Positions 32,823 through 40,551 of a stretch of 64,000 bases of DNA are shown here, piece by piece. Numbering within the stretch: position 1 is the stretch's first letter; each line of letters opens with the position of its first letter. This DNA is from Paenibacillus ihumii. GTDB taxonomy: Bacteria > Bacillota > Bacilli > Paenibacillales > Paenibacillaceae. The position numbers were made by a program, and so were the translations under genes. Location of the stretch: the NCBI RefSeq assembly GCF_001403875.1, contig NZ_LN884299.1:3747674-3811673 (forward strand), given 5' to 3'. Below the pieces are notes generated by a model. The model worked only from the letters and a program-made list of their open reading frames with translations. It was not told the DNA's origin and ran no database searches.

Positions 32823-32937
32823 CCACTACTTATAATAAATGCTAATATCTATACTTGAATTAATGTTAGAAGCAACAATGGTACGAGCCCCATCAATAAC
32901 AGCAGCATGGCTAGTGTTGTTGCTATTCTTTTTTCAT
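32823..32937 (-). pseudogene. miniature remnant of a stalk-domain gene
   Basis: Only the two ends survive: the last ~16 codons as in copy 1 joined directly to the signal-peptide codons of copy 1 (junction near 32879-32881). Everything between, about 690 bp, is deleted. The start codon run has six As instead of the seven in intact copies, so even the signal peptide is out of frame. Confidence 0.8.
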
Positions 32938-32974
32938 ACTATAACCCTTCCAATATTTGGTGTATGGATAACTG

Positions 32975-33790
32975 CTACTTGTAGAAAATAGTTAAAACAA
33001 TGCTGGAATTGATTTTTGATTCAACATCAATCTTATACTTGCTATCTGTGAACCTCTTTTTCTTCAATTCAGGTTCACTTGTCGTCTTAGTTTTCACATA
33101 GTTCATAATCTAACAGTATTTTCTTCTACTTGTTGAGATAAGATTTCTTCCACTTCTTCTAACTGCTTTTCATAATCAGTACCTTTAAACGCAAAAACTA
33201 TACTTAAATTCATCAATGCATAATCTTCTCCAAAAATATCATACTCGCCTCTTGTTATACGTAGCATTGATCCCGTATTATGCTGCACTTTAAAACCATA
33301 TATATCTTCCTCTTCAATCTGATCCAATCCTTGCTTAATTTCAGTTGGATCAAATTCGGCTGTATTTATAAATACCGTTCTTACTACAGAATCCCATTTT
33401 ACGGATGCATCCAGCCCCTCACTTATAAAACAAGCGGAACGAAGGTGCGGCCGCCAACCCGCTCTGCGGCTGTGTCCATTTGTTTCTCCACGCCATTTAC
33501 CTTGTACTTTTTGCTGCCAAGTACCAGAACCACTCGGTTTGAATCCAGCTCAACCGTAACTGTCTTGGTAGCTGCGTTCCAGCCTACTTTCGCTCCCAGT
33601 GCTTCACTAACAAAACGCACAGGCACCTGTACGCGCTGAGCTTTATCTACATATGGCTGCTCGTCCGGGAAGTAAATGCGCTTCGTATTAACCTCTACGC
33701 GCAGCGGTAATGGTTTAGCTATAGACATCGCTGGTACTAGACCCATTAATAAAAGCAGCACAGTTAATGCTGTTGCTGTTCTTTTTTCAT
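32975..33790 (-). pseudogene. stalk-domain protein, copy 2, broken
   Basis: A nearly full-length copy with three lesions: one A lost in the poly-A after the ATG (near 33787), one base lost near 33431, where PLRF becomes PLVL and then a stop, and a small deletion near 33112 that ends the frame after EENTVRL. The remaining C-terminal frame (MNYVKTKTTSEPELKKKRF ... INSSIVLTIFYK) is otherwise well preserved, so decay is recent. A stop at 32975 matches the family end. Confidence 0.88.
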
Positions 33791-33993
33791 AATTTTGATC
33801 CTTCCGGTTTATCTTCATTAATTTCAAATCCAGTTGTAGTTAATATATGCCGTTCTTACTATCGACAGATGTTAGCCGTCCTTCAACAGATGTCGGTACT
33901 CTTTTTCTAGCGATAGATTGGCTATAAAGAAGAAACATGCAGAGAAAAAGCTCACAATCGCTCCTATTCTAATTGTTCTTATCATGTTTTCAC

Positions 33994-34818
33994 CTATTTA
34001 TAAAAAACAGTTATTGAAATACCCGAATTAATATTTGAGCCAACATAAATTTTATAAGTCTTGTCTGTGAAAGTTTTCATTTTTAATTCTGGTTCCTCAC
34101 TTGTCTTCGTCCTTACGTATTTCATAATTGAATTTACAGTCTCTTCATCAATTTTTTGCAACAGAATATCCTCTACTTCCTGAACTTGCTTATCATAATC
34201 ATTTCCTATGAAAGAGAAGTTTATTAACAAATCTATTAAGGCATACGTTGGTTTTTCTATCGGATCGTATAGTCCTTGCGTTATATCCAGTCCTGAACCT
34301 GTGTTGTGTTTCACTTTAAAACCATATATATCTTCCTCTACTACCTGATCCGATCCTTGCTTATCTTCACTAGGTTCAAATCCGACTGTGTTTATATATA
34401 CCGTTCTTACCGCAGAATCCCATTTTACGGACGCTTCCAGCCCCTCACTTATAAATCGAAGCGGAACGAAGGTTCTACCGCCAACCCGCTCTGCGGCTGT
34501 ATCCATTTGTTTTTCCACGCCATTTACCGTGTACTTCTTGCTGCTCAGTACCAGAACCACTCGGTTTGAATCCAGGTCAACCGTAACGGTCTTAGTAGTC
34601 GCGTTCCAGCCTACTTTCGCTCCCAGTGCTTCACTAACGAAACGAACAGGCACCTGCACTCGCTGAGCCTTATCTACATATGGCTGCTCGTCCGGGAAAT
34701 AAATGCGCTTCGTATTAACCTCTACGCGCAGCGGTAATGGTTTAGCTATAGACATCGCTGGTACTAGACCCATTAATAAAAGCAGCACAGCTAATGCTGC
34801 TGCTATTCTTTTTTTCAT
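33994..34818 (-). CDS. secreted stalk-domain protein, copy 3
   Basis: 274 residues, same layout as copy 1: signal peptide (LAVLLLLMGLVPAMSIAKPL), two stalk modules and the shared C-terminal domain, here with TYALIDLLINFSFIGNDYDK and NINSGISITVFYK. The N-terminal two-thirds is nearly identical to copies 1 and 2, while the C-terminal domain diverges, so the variable part is the end that probably contacts a partner. The ATG follows AGGAGGGTTAAAAA. Intact. Confidence 0.87.
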   Translation of the reverse strand: MKKRIAAALAVLLLLMGLVPAMSIAKPLPLRVEVNTKRIYFPDEQPYVDKAQRVQVPVRFVSEALGAKVGWNATTKTVTVDLDSNRVVLVLSSKKYTVNGVEKQMDTAAERVGGRTFVPLRFISEGLEASVKWDSAVRTVYINTVGFEPSEDKQGSDQVVEEDIYGFKVKHNTGSGLDITQGLYDPIEKPTYALIDLLINFSFIGNDYDKQVQEVEDILLQKIDEETVNSIMKYVRTKTSEEPELKMKTFTDKTYKIYVGSNINSGISITVFYK

Positions 34819-34879
34819 TTTTTAACCCTCCTATATTTAGATATAAGTTTGGTTTATTACTGAATAACTTATATATTCA

Positions 34880-35531
34880 CTACTTATAAAATATAGTTAC
34901 TGCAATATTTGAATTTATATTTGATGCCACTCTAATCTTAAATGTATCATCGTAAAATACTTTCGGTTCCAACTCTGGTTCAGGTGTTTTTTTAGTATTG
35001 ACATAAATCATAACAGATTTAACAGTTTTTTCTTCAACTCTTTGTAAAAGGATTTCTTCTAACTCCTCTAGCTGCATCTCATAATCTCCCCCCACATACC
35101 GAAATCTATAAGGATTGCCATGAGAGCCTGCGTACCTTGAGCTTCCCCTTCCTTGATTTCTAACTTTGAACCCGTATTATACTTAACTTTAAAACCATGT
35201 AAGTCTTTTTCTACAACTTGATCCAATCCTTGCTTATCTTCACTAGGTTCAAATCCCGCTGTATTAATATAGACCGTTCTTACTGCAGAATCCCATTTTA
35301 CGGATGCATCCAGCTCCTCACTTATAAAACGAAGCGGAACGAAGGTGCGGCAACAAAGCGCACAAGCACCTGCACACGCTGAGCTTTATCTACATACGGC
35401 TGCTCGTCCGTGAAGTAAACGCGCTCTCCGTTTACCTCCACCCGCAATGGAGCGGACTTGGCCAGCACCGCCCCAGGCAGCAATCCCATCAACAGCAGCA
35501 CCGCAGCCAGCATTGCTCCTACTTTTCTCAA
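34880..35531 (-). pseudogene. stalk-domain protein, copy 4, broken
   Basis: The signal peptide and first module (MRKVGAMLAAVLLLMGLLPG; VNGERVYFTDEQPYVDKAQR) are present. A deletion of ~200 bp then joins RFV to the second-module motif out of frame (35340-35352), and a G-run near 35090 carries another frameshift just before YEMQLEELEEILLQRVEEK. Its N-terminus is the most diverged of the set. It begins 15 bp after the lipase gene, so the array is the tail of the type VII operon. Confidence 0.85.
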
Positions 35532-35546
35532 CTCAACGATTCCTCC

Positions 35547-37541
35547 TTAAAAAGATACGCCCATCGAAATGTCCCTCGAAATCATACCCTCAATCTTTCT
35601 ATACTGCTCCTCGGCGTGTGTAAGAAACTTCGCTTTGTTCTGCAGCTCGGCGACCACCTTCCTGTGGCGCAGCCTCACTTGGTCACAGGACCGGTGGACC
35701 TGATGAACTTGCCTTTGGACGTTAGGCTCGCTGTAGGCTCGGCTCGTACTGGAGGTGATTCGCTCTGCCTGGGACAGCATCTGCTGTACCCGGGAGCCCA
35801 GATAGTCCTCGAATTTTTTGATTTTCAATTTCAAGTGATTTAGACGGCCGAAATCCACGGCTAATTTCAAAGAGGTATGCGAGCTGTAGCCTTTGAGGAT
35901 TTTAGCGGTATAATTCTTCTTGCCAGAAGCCTTCCGGGCCGTAATCAAGCCCGCTGCCCGCTTCGGAAGCTGTGCCAGCAATTTGATATTGGATTTAAAC
36001 GTTTGATATCTTTTGGATATTCCTGCTTTAGCTTCATGGATGGCCGTGTTGACGCTATTCGAAACATCGTTGACCGCTTTATCCCAAGCATGCTTAATCG
36101 CTTTAAGAATCTTTTTGGTCGTCTCGGCAATACTCTTGAAGAAGCTCGCTACTGCATTTTTAACCTTTTCTTTGAATCGCTCTATCGCCTGGGCCGCACG
36201 AACTCCCGCCACTACGATATCCTTAGCCAGTTCCTTGGCTCGCTCCTTAAATTTCTCCCATTCCATTTTCACTTGCTCGGCAAACCTCGTTAATGCCTCA
36301 CCCACCTTCTTTCCAGTCTTAATGAGTTTAAGAGCGGCTATAGCCAATTGCTTCACGATCCAGTCGCCGAACTGATTAAGCTTGTCCAGCAGGTAGTTAA
36401 TCCCGTTCATAATATTCTTGCCTAGGGAATTGAGGAAATCGTCGGCAAATATGAAGGGGAACAAGTAAGCCCCGATAAAAGCAACCACCAGCTCAACCTC
36501 ATCCCCATATTCCTCGGCAATTTTATTAAACGCAAAATCATCCAAATGGCTAAGTACCATGGCCGCCCCGGCCCATTTTTGGAATTCGCCTTCTTTTTCG
36601 AACCCTTCAGCGCCGCTCTCCATAAAGGCCAGTACACCATCCAACGCATAGCTGCGGTAAGGCTCCTCCATTGTCTCGTTAATATAAATGGTAAATTCAT
36701 TGATGAACTTGGGGATATTGCCCTGCTCGGCTTCACCTCTTATCTGACCGTTCTCATCGAGGACAATATTAGGACGGTGGTTATAAATAAACTGCTCCTG
36801 CTTCTCCGTATAGATATATTTGATTGTTCCGGCAATGGGATTAAGCAGGCAGTTGACGAAATCATCCATAGCGGATATCGAGGTAATTTTGTGCTTGTTC
36901 GCCTCGATCCGGTCCTTGTATTTCTCTATAAATTCCTTCGAGAAGCCTTGCCCATCAAACGATAGAGCCCGATCCACCTTATCGGACAGAATCGCCACGT
37001 ACTGCGTCTTATTTCCGCCTTTGGAGTGCCCCGTAACTGTGATGTTGTCGTATTTCAAGCTCTCTACATATTCCAATGCGGCGATTTGCTGATCCGTATC
37101 CGACAGATAACCGCCCTGCCCGTTGTCATGCCACTCATAGTCGCCGCCTGTTCCCCGGAAGACCACGGTTGCATCCCCCTCAGGGTCTACGAACGCAGCT
37201 GCCCGCATCCCGACCTCAAGCGGCTTGCCATCGCTGCCCCGTATCGTTTTCCCGCTCTGGTCATACATGACGCCGGTTCGGCCATCCGTAACCTTTAGAG
37301 AACGCAGCTGCGGATCCTTCTCGATGGCCCGTAAAATGACGAGCCATTCTTCCTTGGACATTTTACAGGGATACTCGTCGTCCGTGCCGACTTTGCTCAG
37401 GTTCCGGCTCTTATCAAGACCGTTGCTATATAGAAAAGAATCTACGATATCTCCGACCTTCTTGCCGTTGCTGTCAGCTACCCCCTGGAGGTAGATCAGG
37501 TTGTTCAACAGCAATAATTGATTCTCATTCAATTCAGCCAT
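35547..37541 (-). CDS. TslA-like type VII lipase effector
   Basis: 664 residues. The N-terminal half is a Mbeg1/DUF2974-type alpha/beta hydrolase: AAFVDPEGDATVVFRGTGGD (oxyanion-loop region), then VTGHSKGG with the nucleophile Ser173 in GxSxG, and later ALSFDGQGF. There is no signal peptide. The C-terminal half is long and helical with a basic, Gln-rich end (HQVHRSCDQVRLRHRKVVAE), comparable to an LXG-type targeting region placed at the C-terminus. This reversed order is known from the staphylococcal type VII lipase toxin TslA. Downstream of EssC and three WXG100-like genes; overlaps the lipoprotein gene by 8 bp. Predicted role: phospholipase toxin exported to rival cells. Confidence 0.8.
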   Translation of the reverse strand: MAELNENQLLLLNNLIYLQGVADSNGKKVGDIVDSFLYSNGLDKSRNLSKVGTDDEYPCKMSKEEWLVILRAIEKDPQLRSLKVTDGRTGVMYDQSGKTIRGSDGKPLEVGMRAAAFVDPEGDATVVFRGTGGDYEWHDNGQGGYLSDTDQQIAALEYVESLKYDNITVTGHSKGGNKTQYVAILSDKVDRALSFDGQGFSKEFIEKYKDRIEANKHKITSISAMDDFVNCLLNPIAGTIKYIYTEKQEQFIYNHRPNIVLDENGQIRGEAEQGNIPKFINEFTIYINETMEEPYRSYALDGVLAFMESGAEGFEKEGEFQKWAGAAMVLSHLDDFAFNKIAEEYGDEVELVVAFIGAYLFPFIFADDFLNSLGKNIMNGINYLLDKLNQFGDWIVKQLAIAALKLIKTGKKVGEALTRFAEQVKMEWEKFKERAKELAKDIVVAGVRAAQAIERFKEKVKNAVASFFKSIAETTKKILKAIKHAWDKAVNDVSNSVNTAIHEAKAGISKRYQTFKSNIKLLAQLPKRAAGLITARKASGKKNYTAKILKGYSSHTSLKLAVDFGRLNHLKLKIKKFEDYLGSRVQQMLSQAERITSSTSRAYSEPNVQRQVHQVHRSCDQVRLRHRKVVAELQNKAKFLTHAEEQYRKIEGMISRDISMGVSF

Positions 37542-38274
37542 CCGCTTGCACCTCCTCTCCGTTCTGCCTGATCCTCATATCCGGAGTCACCATGACCGAT
37601 GTATAATCCCCAACAAAATACCCCTCATCCTGCAAAGCGCTCAAATTCTGGGGTCCTGAGCCAATAGAATCGTACTTCTCATCCACCACGGTATACAGAC
37701 GTACGAAACCAACCATTTTCTGCTCGCGCATCTTCCCCGCGATTTGGCGCAAGCTGGCCTCGACGTCCTTCCCCTCCACTGAGGATTGCTTCACAAAAAT
37801 AACCGTCTCCGATGAGAAATTCTCGTCTGGGCGATAAATCTCGGCAATCGTCGTGTCCTTAGTCAATCGATCCGGCAGCACACCCTCGCCAAATTCGACA
37901 TACAGCTTGAAATCGTCGTATGTTCCGCTGACAACCTCGGAAAGAGCCGCCTCATACTGAGGTCTTATGAATATTCCGAAGTACCCGTCACTGATGTGGT
38001 ATGAGCCGTCCTCCATTTTCGTGCCCCATACCTCAAAATGATCCTGCTCGGATCCTTGCTTTGGATAAGCCTGCAATCGGTCATAGCTATATGCCCAATC
38101 GCTCAGGCTCAGTGAGATCGGAACGAACTCCTCCCCATACTTCTCTTCCAGATGTGCCAGCATTTGCTCCTTGATCGCTTCCGGGTTCGGCTTCTTGCTC
38201 ATACATCCACTCACTCCCCATAAAATAATGATGCTTAACAGGCTCAAGATGAATTTATTCTTGCATGGGTTCAT
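37534..38274 (-). CDS. lipoprotein, candidate immunity protein
   Basis: 246 residues with a lipoprotein signal: FILSLLSIIILWGVSGC with Cys24 as the lipidation site. The mature part is a soluble alpha/beta domain (EAIKEQMLAHLEEKYGEEFV; IRPQYEAALSEVVSGTYDDF). It overlaps the lipase gene by 8 bp, so the two are coupled. Staphylococcal TslA is neutralised by a neighbouring lipoprotein (TilA), so a similar outer-face immunity role is likely. No sequence family recognised. Confidence 0.7.
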   Translation of the reverse strand: MNPCKNKFILSLLSIIILWGVSGCMSKKPNPEAIKEQMLAHLEEKYGEEFVPISLSLSDWAYSYDRLQAYPKQGSEQDHFEVWGTKMEDGSYHISDGYFGIFIRPQYEAALSEVVSGTYDDFKLYVEFGEGVLPDRLTKDTTIAEIYRPDENFSSETVIFVKQSSVEGKDVEASLRQIAGKMREQKMVGFVRLYTVVDEKYDSIGSGPQNLSALQDEGYFVGDYTSVMVTPDMRIRQNGEEVQADG

Positions 38275-38299
38275 ACTATCCCTCCCTTATAAAAGCGGA

Positions 38300-39463
38300 T
38301 TACCAATCCAATGAGATTTCGGGAAACATCAGCATATTGTCCATGTAATTCTGAAATTCCTGCTCTATTGTATCCGTTATAAATACGATTTCCCTGTCCA
38401 GCAGCTCGCCGGTACGCGCATTAAAGCCCTCCATTACAGGAATCACCGCAATTGTATTCTTATTCATGGTAAATAATGCAGCGCCCGCCAAAATGGTCTC
38501 GACGCTTCGATAAACGTCATATACGATGTCTACCGCCTGGTTCGTCAGGCTCTCTCCGCACTCGCGGATGAAGTCCTTGATCCGATCAACCTCAATATGA
38601 CTGAACTCGCTTTGCAGTGCGCTTCGATTCCTCTCCAGCTGTTTCTCCGTGTACCTAATGACTTGCTCGATGGAGCGAATGACACTTTCCTCCGTCAAGC
38701 CGTCCATTTTCAAGAATAAAGAGTATAGCCCATAATCCAATACCGGCTCCTCTTCCAGGTTCTTTCCGAAAAAAATATGCCATACATCCGGACGAATCAT
38801 CCCCGCCGTATCGTAGAACCAGCTTACGAATTTAGAATAATCGCTTTGAATCGCCGGAATGGCATTGCCCTCTTCATCAAAATCGAGAATCTTGGAATAA
38901 GCCTCTTCCAAATCTGTCTCTTCCGTCCGCTGCTTTACGAAGACGACCTTTTCCAGACAAGCTCCGACCGGGTCATGCTCTGCCACGAGATTGCGCACCC
39001 GCCCGGGAAGCTCCTCCCCCGTCGGCACCGCGAAGACGGTAGCCTCCAGATCCAGCCGCTCTGCCAAATAAGCCGCGCAATAGCCGCCAGCCCGCATTCC
39101 GGTCAAGACGCAGCTGCCTCTATCTCTCCAGTGCAAGGCGCACTCCATCGCTTCATCCAGAAAATGATGGACATCCACTGCAAGCTCCGGGTGCTCATGC
39201 GCATGGGGCACGATGACATGATTGCCTTCCTCGTCCGCAAATACATACAGATTCATATATTCCAGCTTCCTATGCTGCTGCAAAGATAAGCGTAGCAATG
39301 CGGGGCTGGACACCATCTCTCCGGCTAGCAGCTCCAAATCAGGGTATCCGCTCAGCCCTTTCCCCCATTCGGAGAAATGCTCTAAGGGGCAACCGATGTA
39401 CGGTGACAAGTCCCCGGCATTCACCAGCTCGCATAACAGTATTTTATCCTTATCCCTCAACAC
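38300..39463 (-). CDS. hydrolase-fold-like protein lacking a Ser nucleophile
   Basis: 387 residues, no signal peptide or membrane span. Residues ~90-135 (YVFADEEGNHVIVPHAHEHP, then CVLTGMRAGGYCAAYLAERL) mimic the elbow of the neighbouring lipase (VTGHSKGG), but the GxSxG serine position holds Arg (GMRAG), so hydrolase activity is unlikely. The middle is helical (EQVIRYTEKQLERNRSALQS). It lies between the WXG100 genes and the lipoprotein/lipase pair with gaps of 15 and 25 bp. It may be a chaperone or adaptor for the effector. The fold link is a weak pattern match. Confidence 0.55.
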   Translation of the reverse strand: MLRDKDKILLCELVNAGDLSPYIGCPLEHFSEWGKGLSGYPDLELLAGEMVSSPALLRLSLQQHRKLEYMNLYVFADEEGNHVIVPHAHEHPELAVDVHHFLDEAMECALHWRDRGSCVLTGMRAGGYCAAYLAERLDLEATVFAVPTGEELPGRVRNLVAEHDPVGACLEKVVFVKQRTEETDLEEAYSKILDFDEEGNAIPAIQSDYSKFVSWFYDTAGMIRPDVWHIFFGKNLEEEPVLDYGLYSLFLKMDGLTEESVIRSIEQVIRYTEKQLERNRSALQSEFSHIEVDRIKDFIRECGESLTNQAVDIVYDVYRSVETILAGAALFTMNKNTIAVIPVMEGFNARTGELLDREIVFITDTIEQEFQNYMDNMLMFPEISLDW

Positions 39464-39478
39464 GCTAGGTACACCCCT

Positions 39479-39799
39479 TTATTTCTTTGCATTTCTTTGC
39501 TGCTGGAGCTGCATTGCCTTCTGCTGGGCCTCGATGCGCCTTTGCTCCTCGGCTCTGTGCACCTCGGTTGCCAGTCTCTCCAATCCCGACTGCAAATTCT
39601 CGATTTCCGCATACAAGCGTCCGAGTTCATTTCTCGTTTGCGACTGATAACTATCCGTCAGCGCCTTGCCCGCGCTGCCCTTCCACCAGGACGACACGCC
39701 GGCAAGCTCCGCCTGGAGCCTTCCTTCCTCCCGCTTGACTTCTCCCAGCTCGTTGCGGATATTCCTGGCCGTGCCGCTTATGGCACTTGGTGTGCTCAT
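39479..39799 (-). CDS. WXG100-like protein 3
   Basis: 106 residues forming two helices around SSWWKGSAGKAL, a W-x-G turn in the ESAT-6/WXG100 pattern, with an extended Gln/Lys-rich tail (AEEQRRIEAQQKAMQLQQQR). WXG100 proteins are exported as helical-hairpin dimers by type VII systems or act as partners for LXG-type effectors. The gene lies 15 bp upstream of the hydrolase-like gene. The long charged tail differs from classic EsxA, suggesting an effector-specific partner. Confidence 0.82.
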   Translation of the reverse strand: MSTPSAISGTARNIRNELGEVKREEGRLQAELAGVSSWWKGSAGKALTDSYQSQTRNELGRLYAEIENLQSGLERLATEVHRAEEQRRIEAQQKAMQLQQQRNAKK

Positions 39800-39882
39800 C
39801 TCTTCACCTCACTATCAGAAAAGGAATGGATTGAGAAAAGGGCGTGATAACAGCAGCAACTGTATACCACGCCGATCTCACA

Positions 39883-40173
39883 TTATTTACGAAGTGCGCT
39901 AGCGATATCTTTCTCGCTTTGTTCCTTGATATCAGCGATCTTGTCGAGGTTCTTGCTGATGTTCTCTACGCATTCAACCAGCTTATCAAGGTTGGGCTTC
40001 AACTGTCTGAACTCATCCACGAAAGCTTTGGCGGAATCACCTTGCCACCAGCCCTCTACGGAATTGATTTCTCTGTTCAGCTGCTCTACGAGATCCTTTG
40101 CATTTCTGCCCTTGTTCAGAATTGACTTGGACACACTGCGGGCCTGTCCAGGACTAAACGTTAAGTTTGACAT
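39883..40173 (-). CDS. WXG100 protein, EsxA-like
   Basis: 96 residues, the size of classic EsxA/ESAT-6. Helix 1, the turn EGWWQGDSAKAF and helix 2 ending in a DKIADIKEQSEKDI segment are clear. The ATG at 40173 (MSNLTFSPG) follows AAGGAGGTGAACTT and is clearly right; the longer frame to 40203 is not. This is probably the main secreted substrate or structural partner of the EssC machine. It is flanked by two other WXG100-like genes. Confidence 0.9.
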   Translation of the reverse strand: MSNLTFSPGQARSVSKSILNKGRNAKDLVEQLNREINSVEGWWQGDSAKAFVDEFRQLKPNLDKLVECVENISKNLDKIADIKEQSEKDIASALRK

Positions 40174-40210
40174 AAGTTCACCTCCTTTCAAGTATAATCG
40201 CACGGGAAAG

Positions 40211-40513
40211 CTATCGCTTAGACGCAGCTAAACGCTGCCTCTCCTCCATCGCTTTCCGCTCTTCGGCACGATCGACCGCATTAGCCAAATTGCTGCCAAC
40301 CTTGAATTCCAGGTCGTTCAGCTTGCGGAGCAGGTCACTGATTTCGCGGTGAATCTGCTGGTACCCGGTTCTAAAGCTGGTCCCGGCTTCCCCCTTCCAC
40401 CAGGTGCTAACATCGTTGACCACGCTTTGATATTTCGATGATTCGCGCCTGATATCCTCGGATATTGCACGAACTCCAGCTGCTTTTCTGCGGATTTCTC
40501 CTGATGAAGGCAT
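40211..40513 (-). CDS. WXG100-like protein 1
   Basis: 100 residues: helix, STWWKGEAGTSF turn and second helix, ending in a basic, charged tail (RAEERKAMEERQRLAASKR). It is the first gene after essC (38-bp gap). It resembles the protein at 39479-39799 more than the EsxA-like one between them, so those two may pair or derive from a duplication. Confidence 0.83.
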   Translation of the reverse strand: MPSSGEIRRKAAGVRAISEDIRRESSKYQSVVNDVSTWWKGEAGTSFRTGYQQIHREISDLLRKLNDLEFKVGSNLANAVDRAEERKAMEERQRLAASKR

Positions 40514-40551
40514 ATATACCCCTCCTCAACGAATCGGCTTGACCGGATGCT

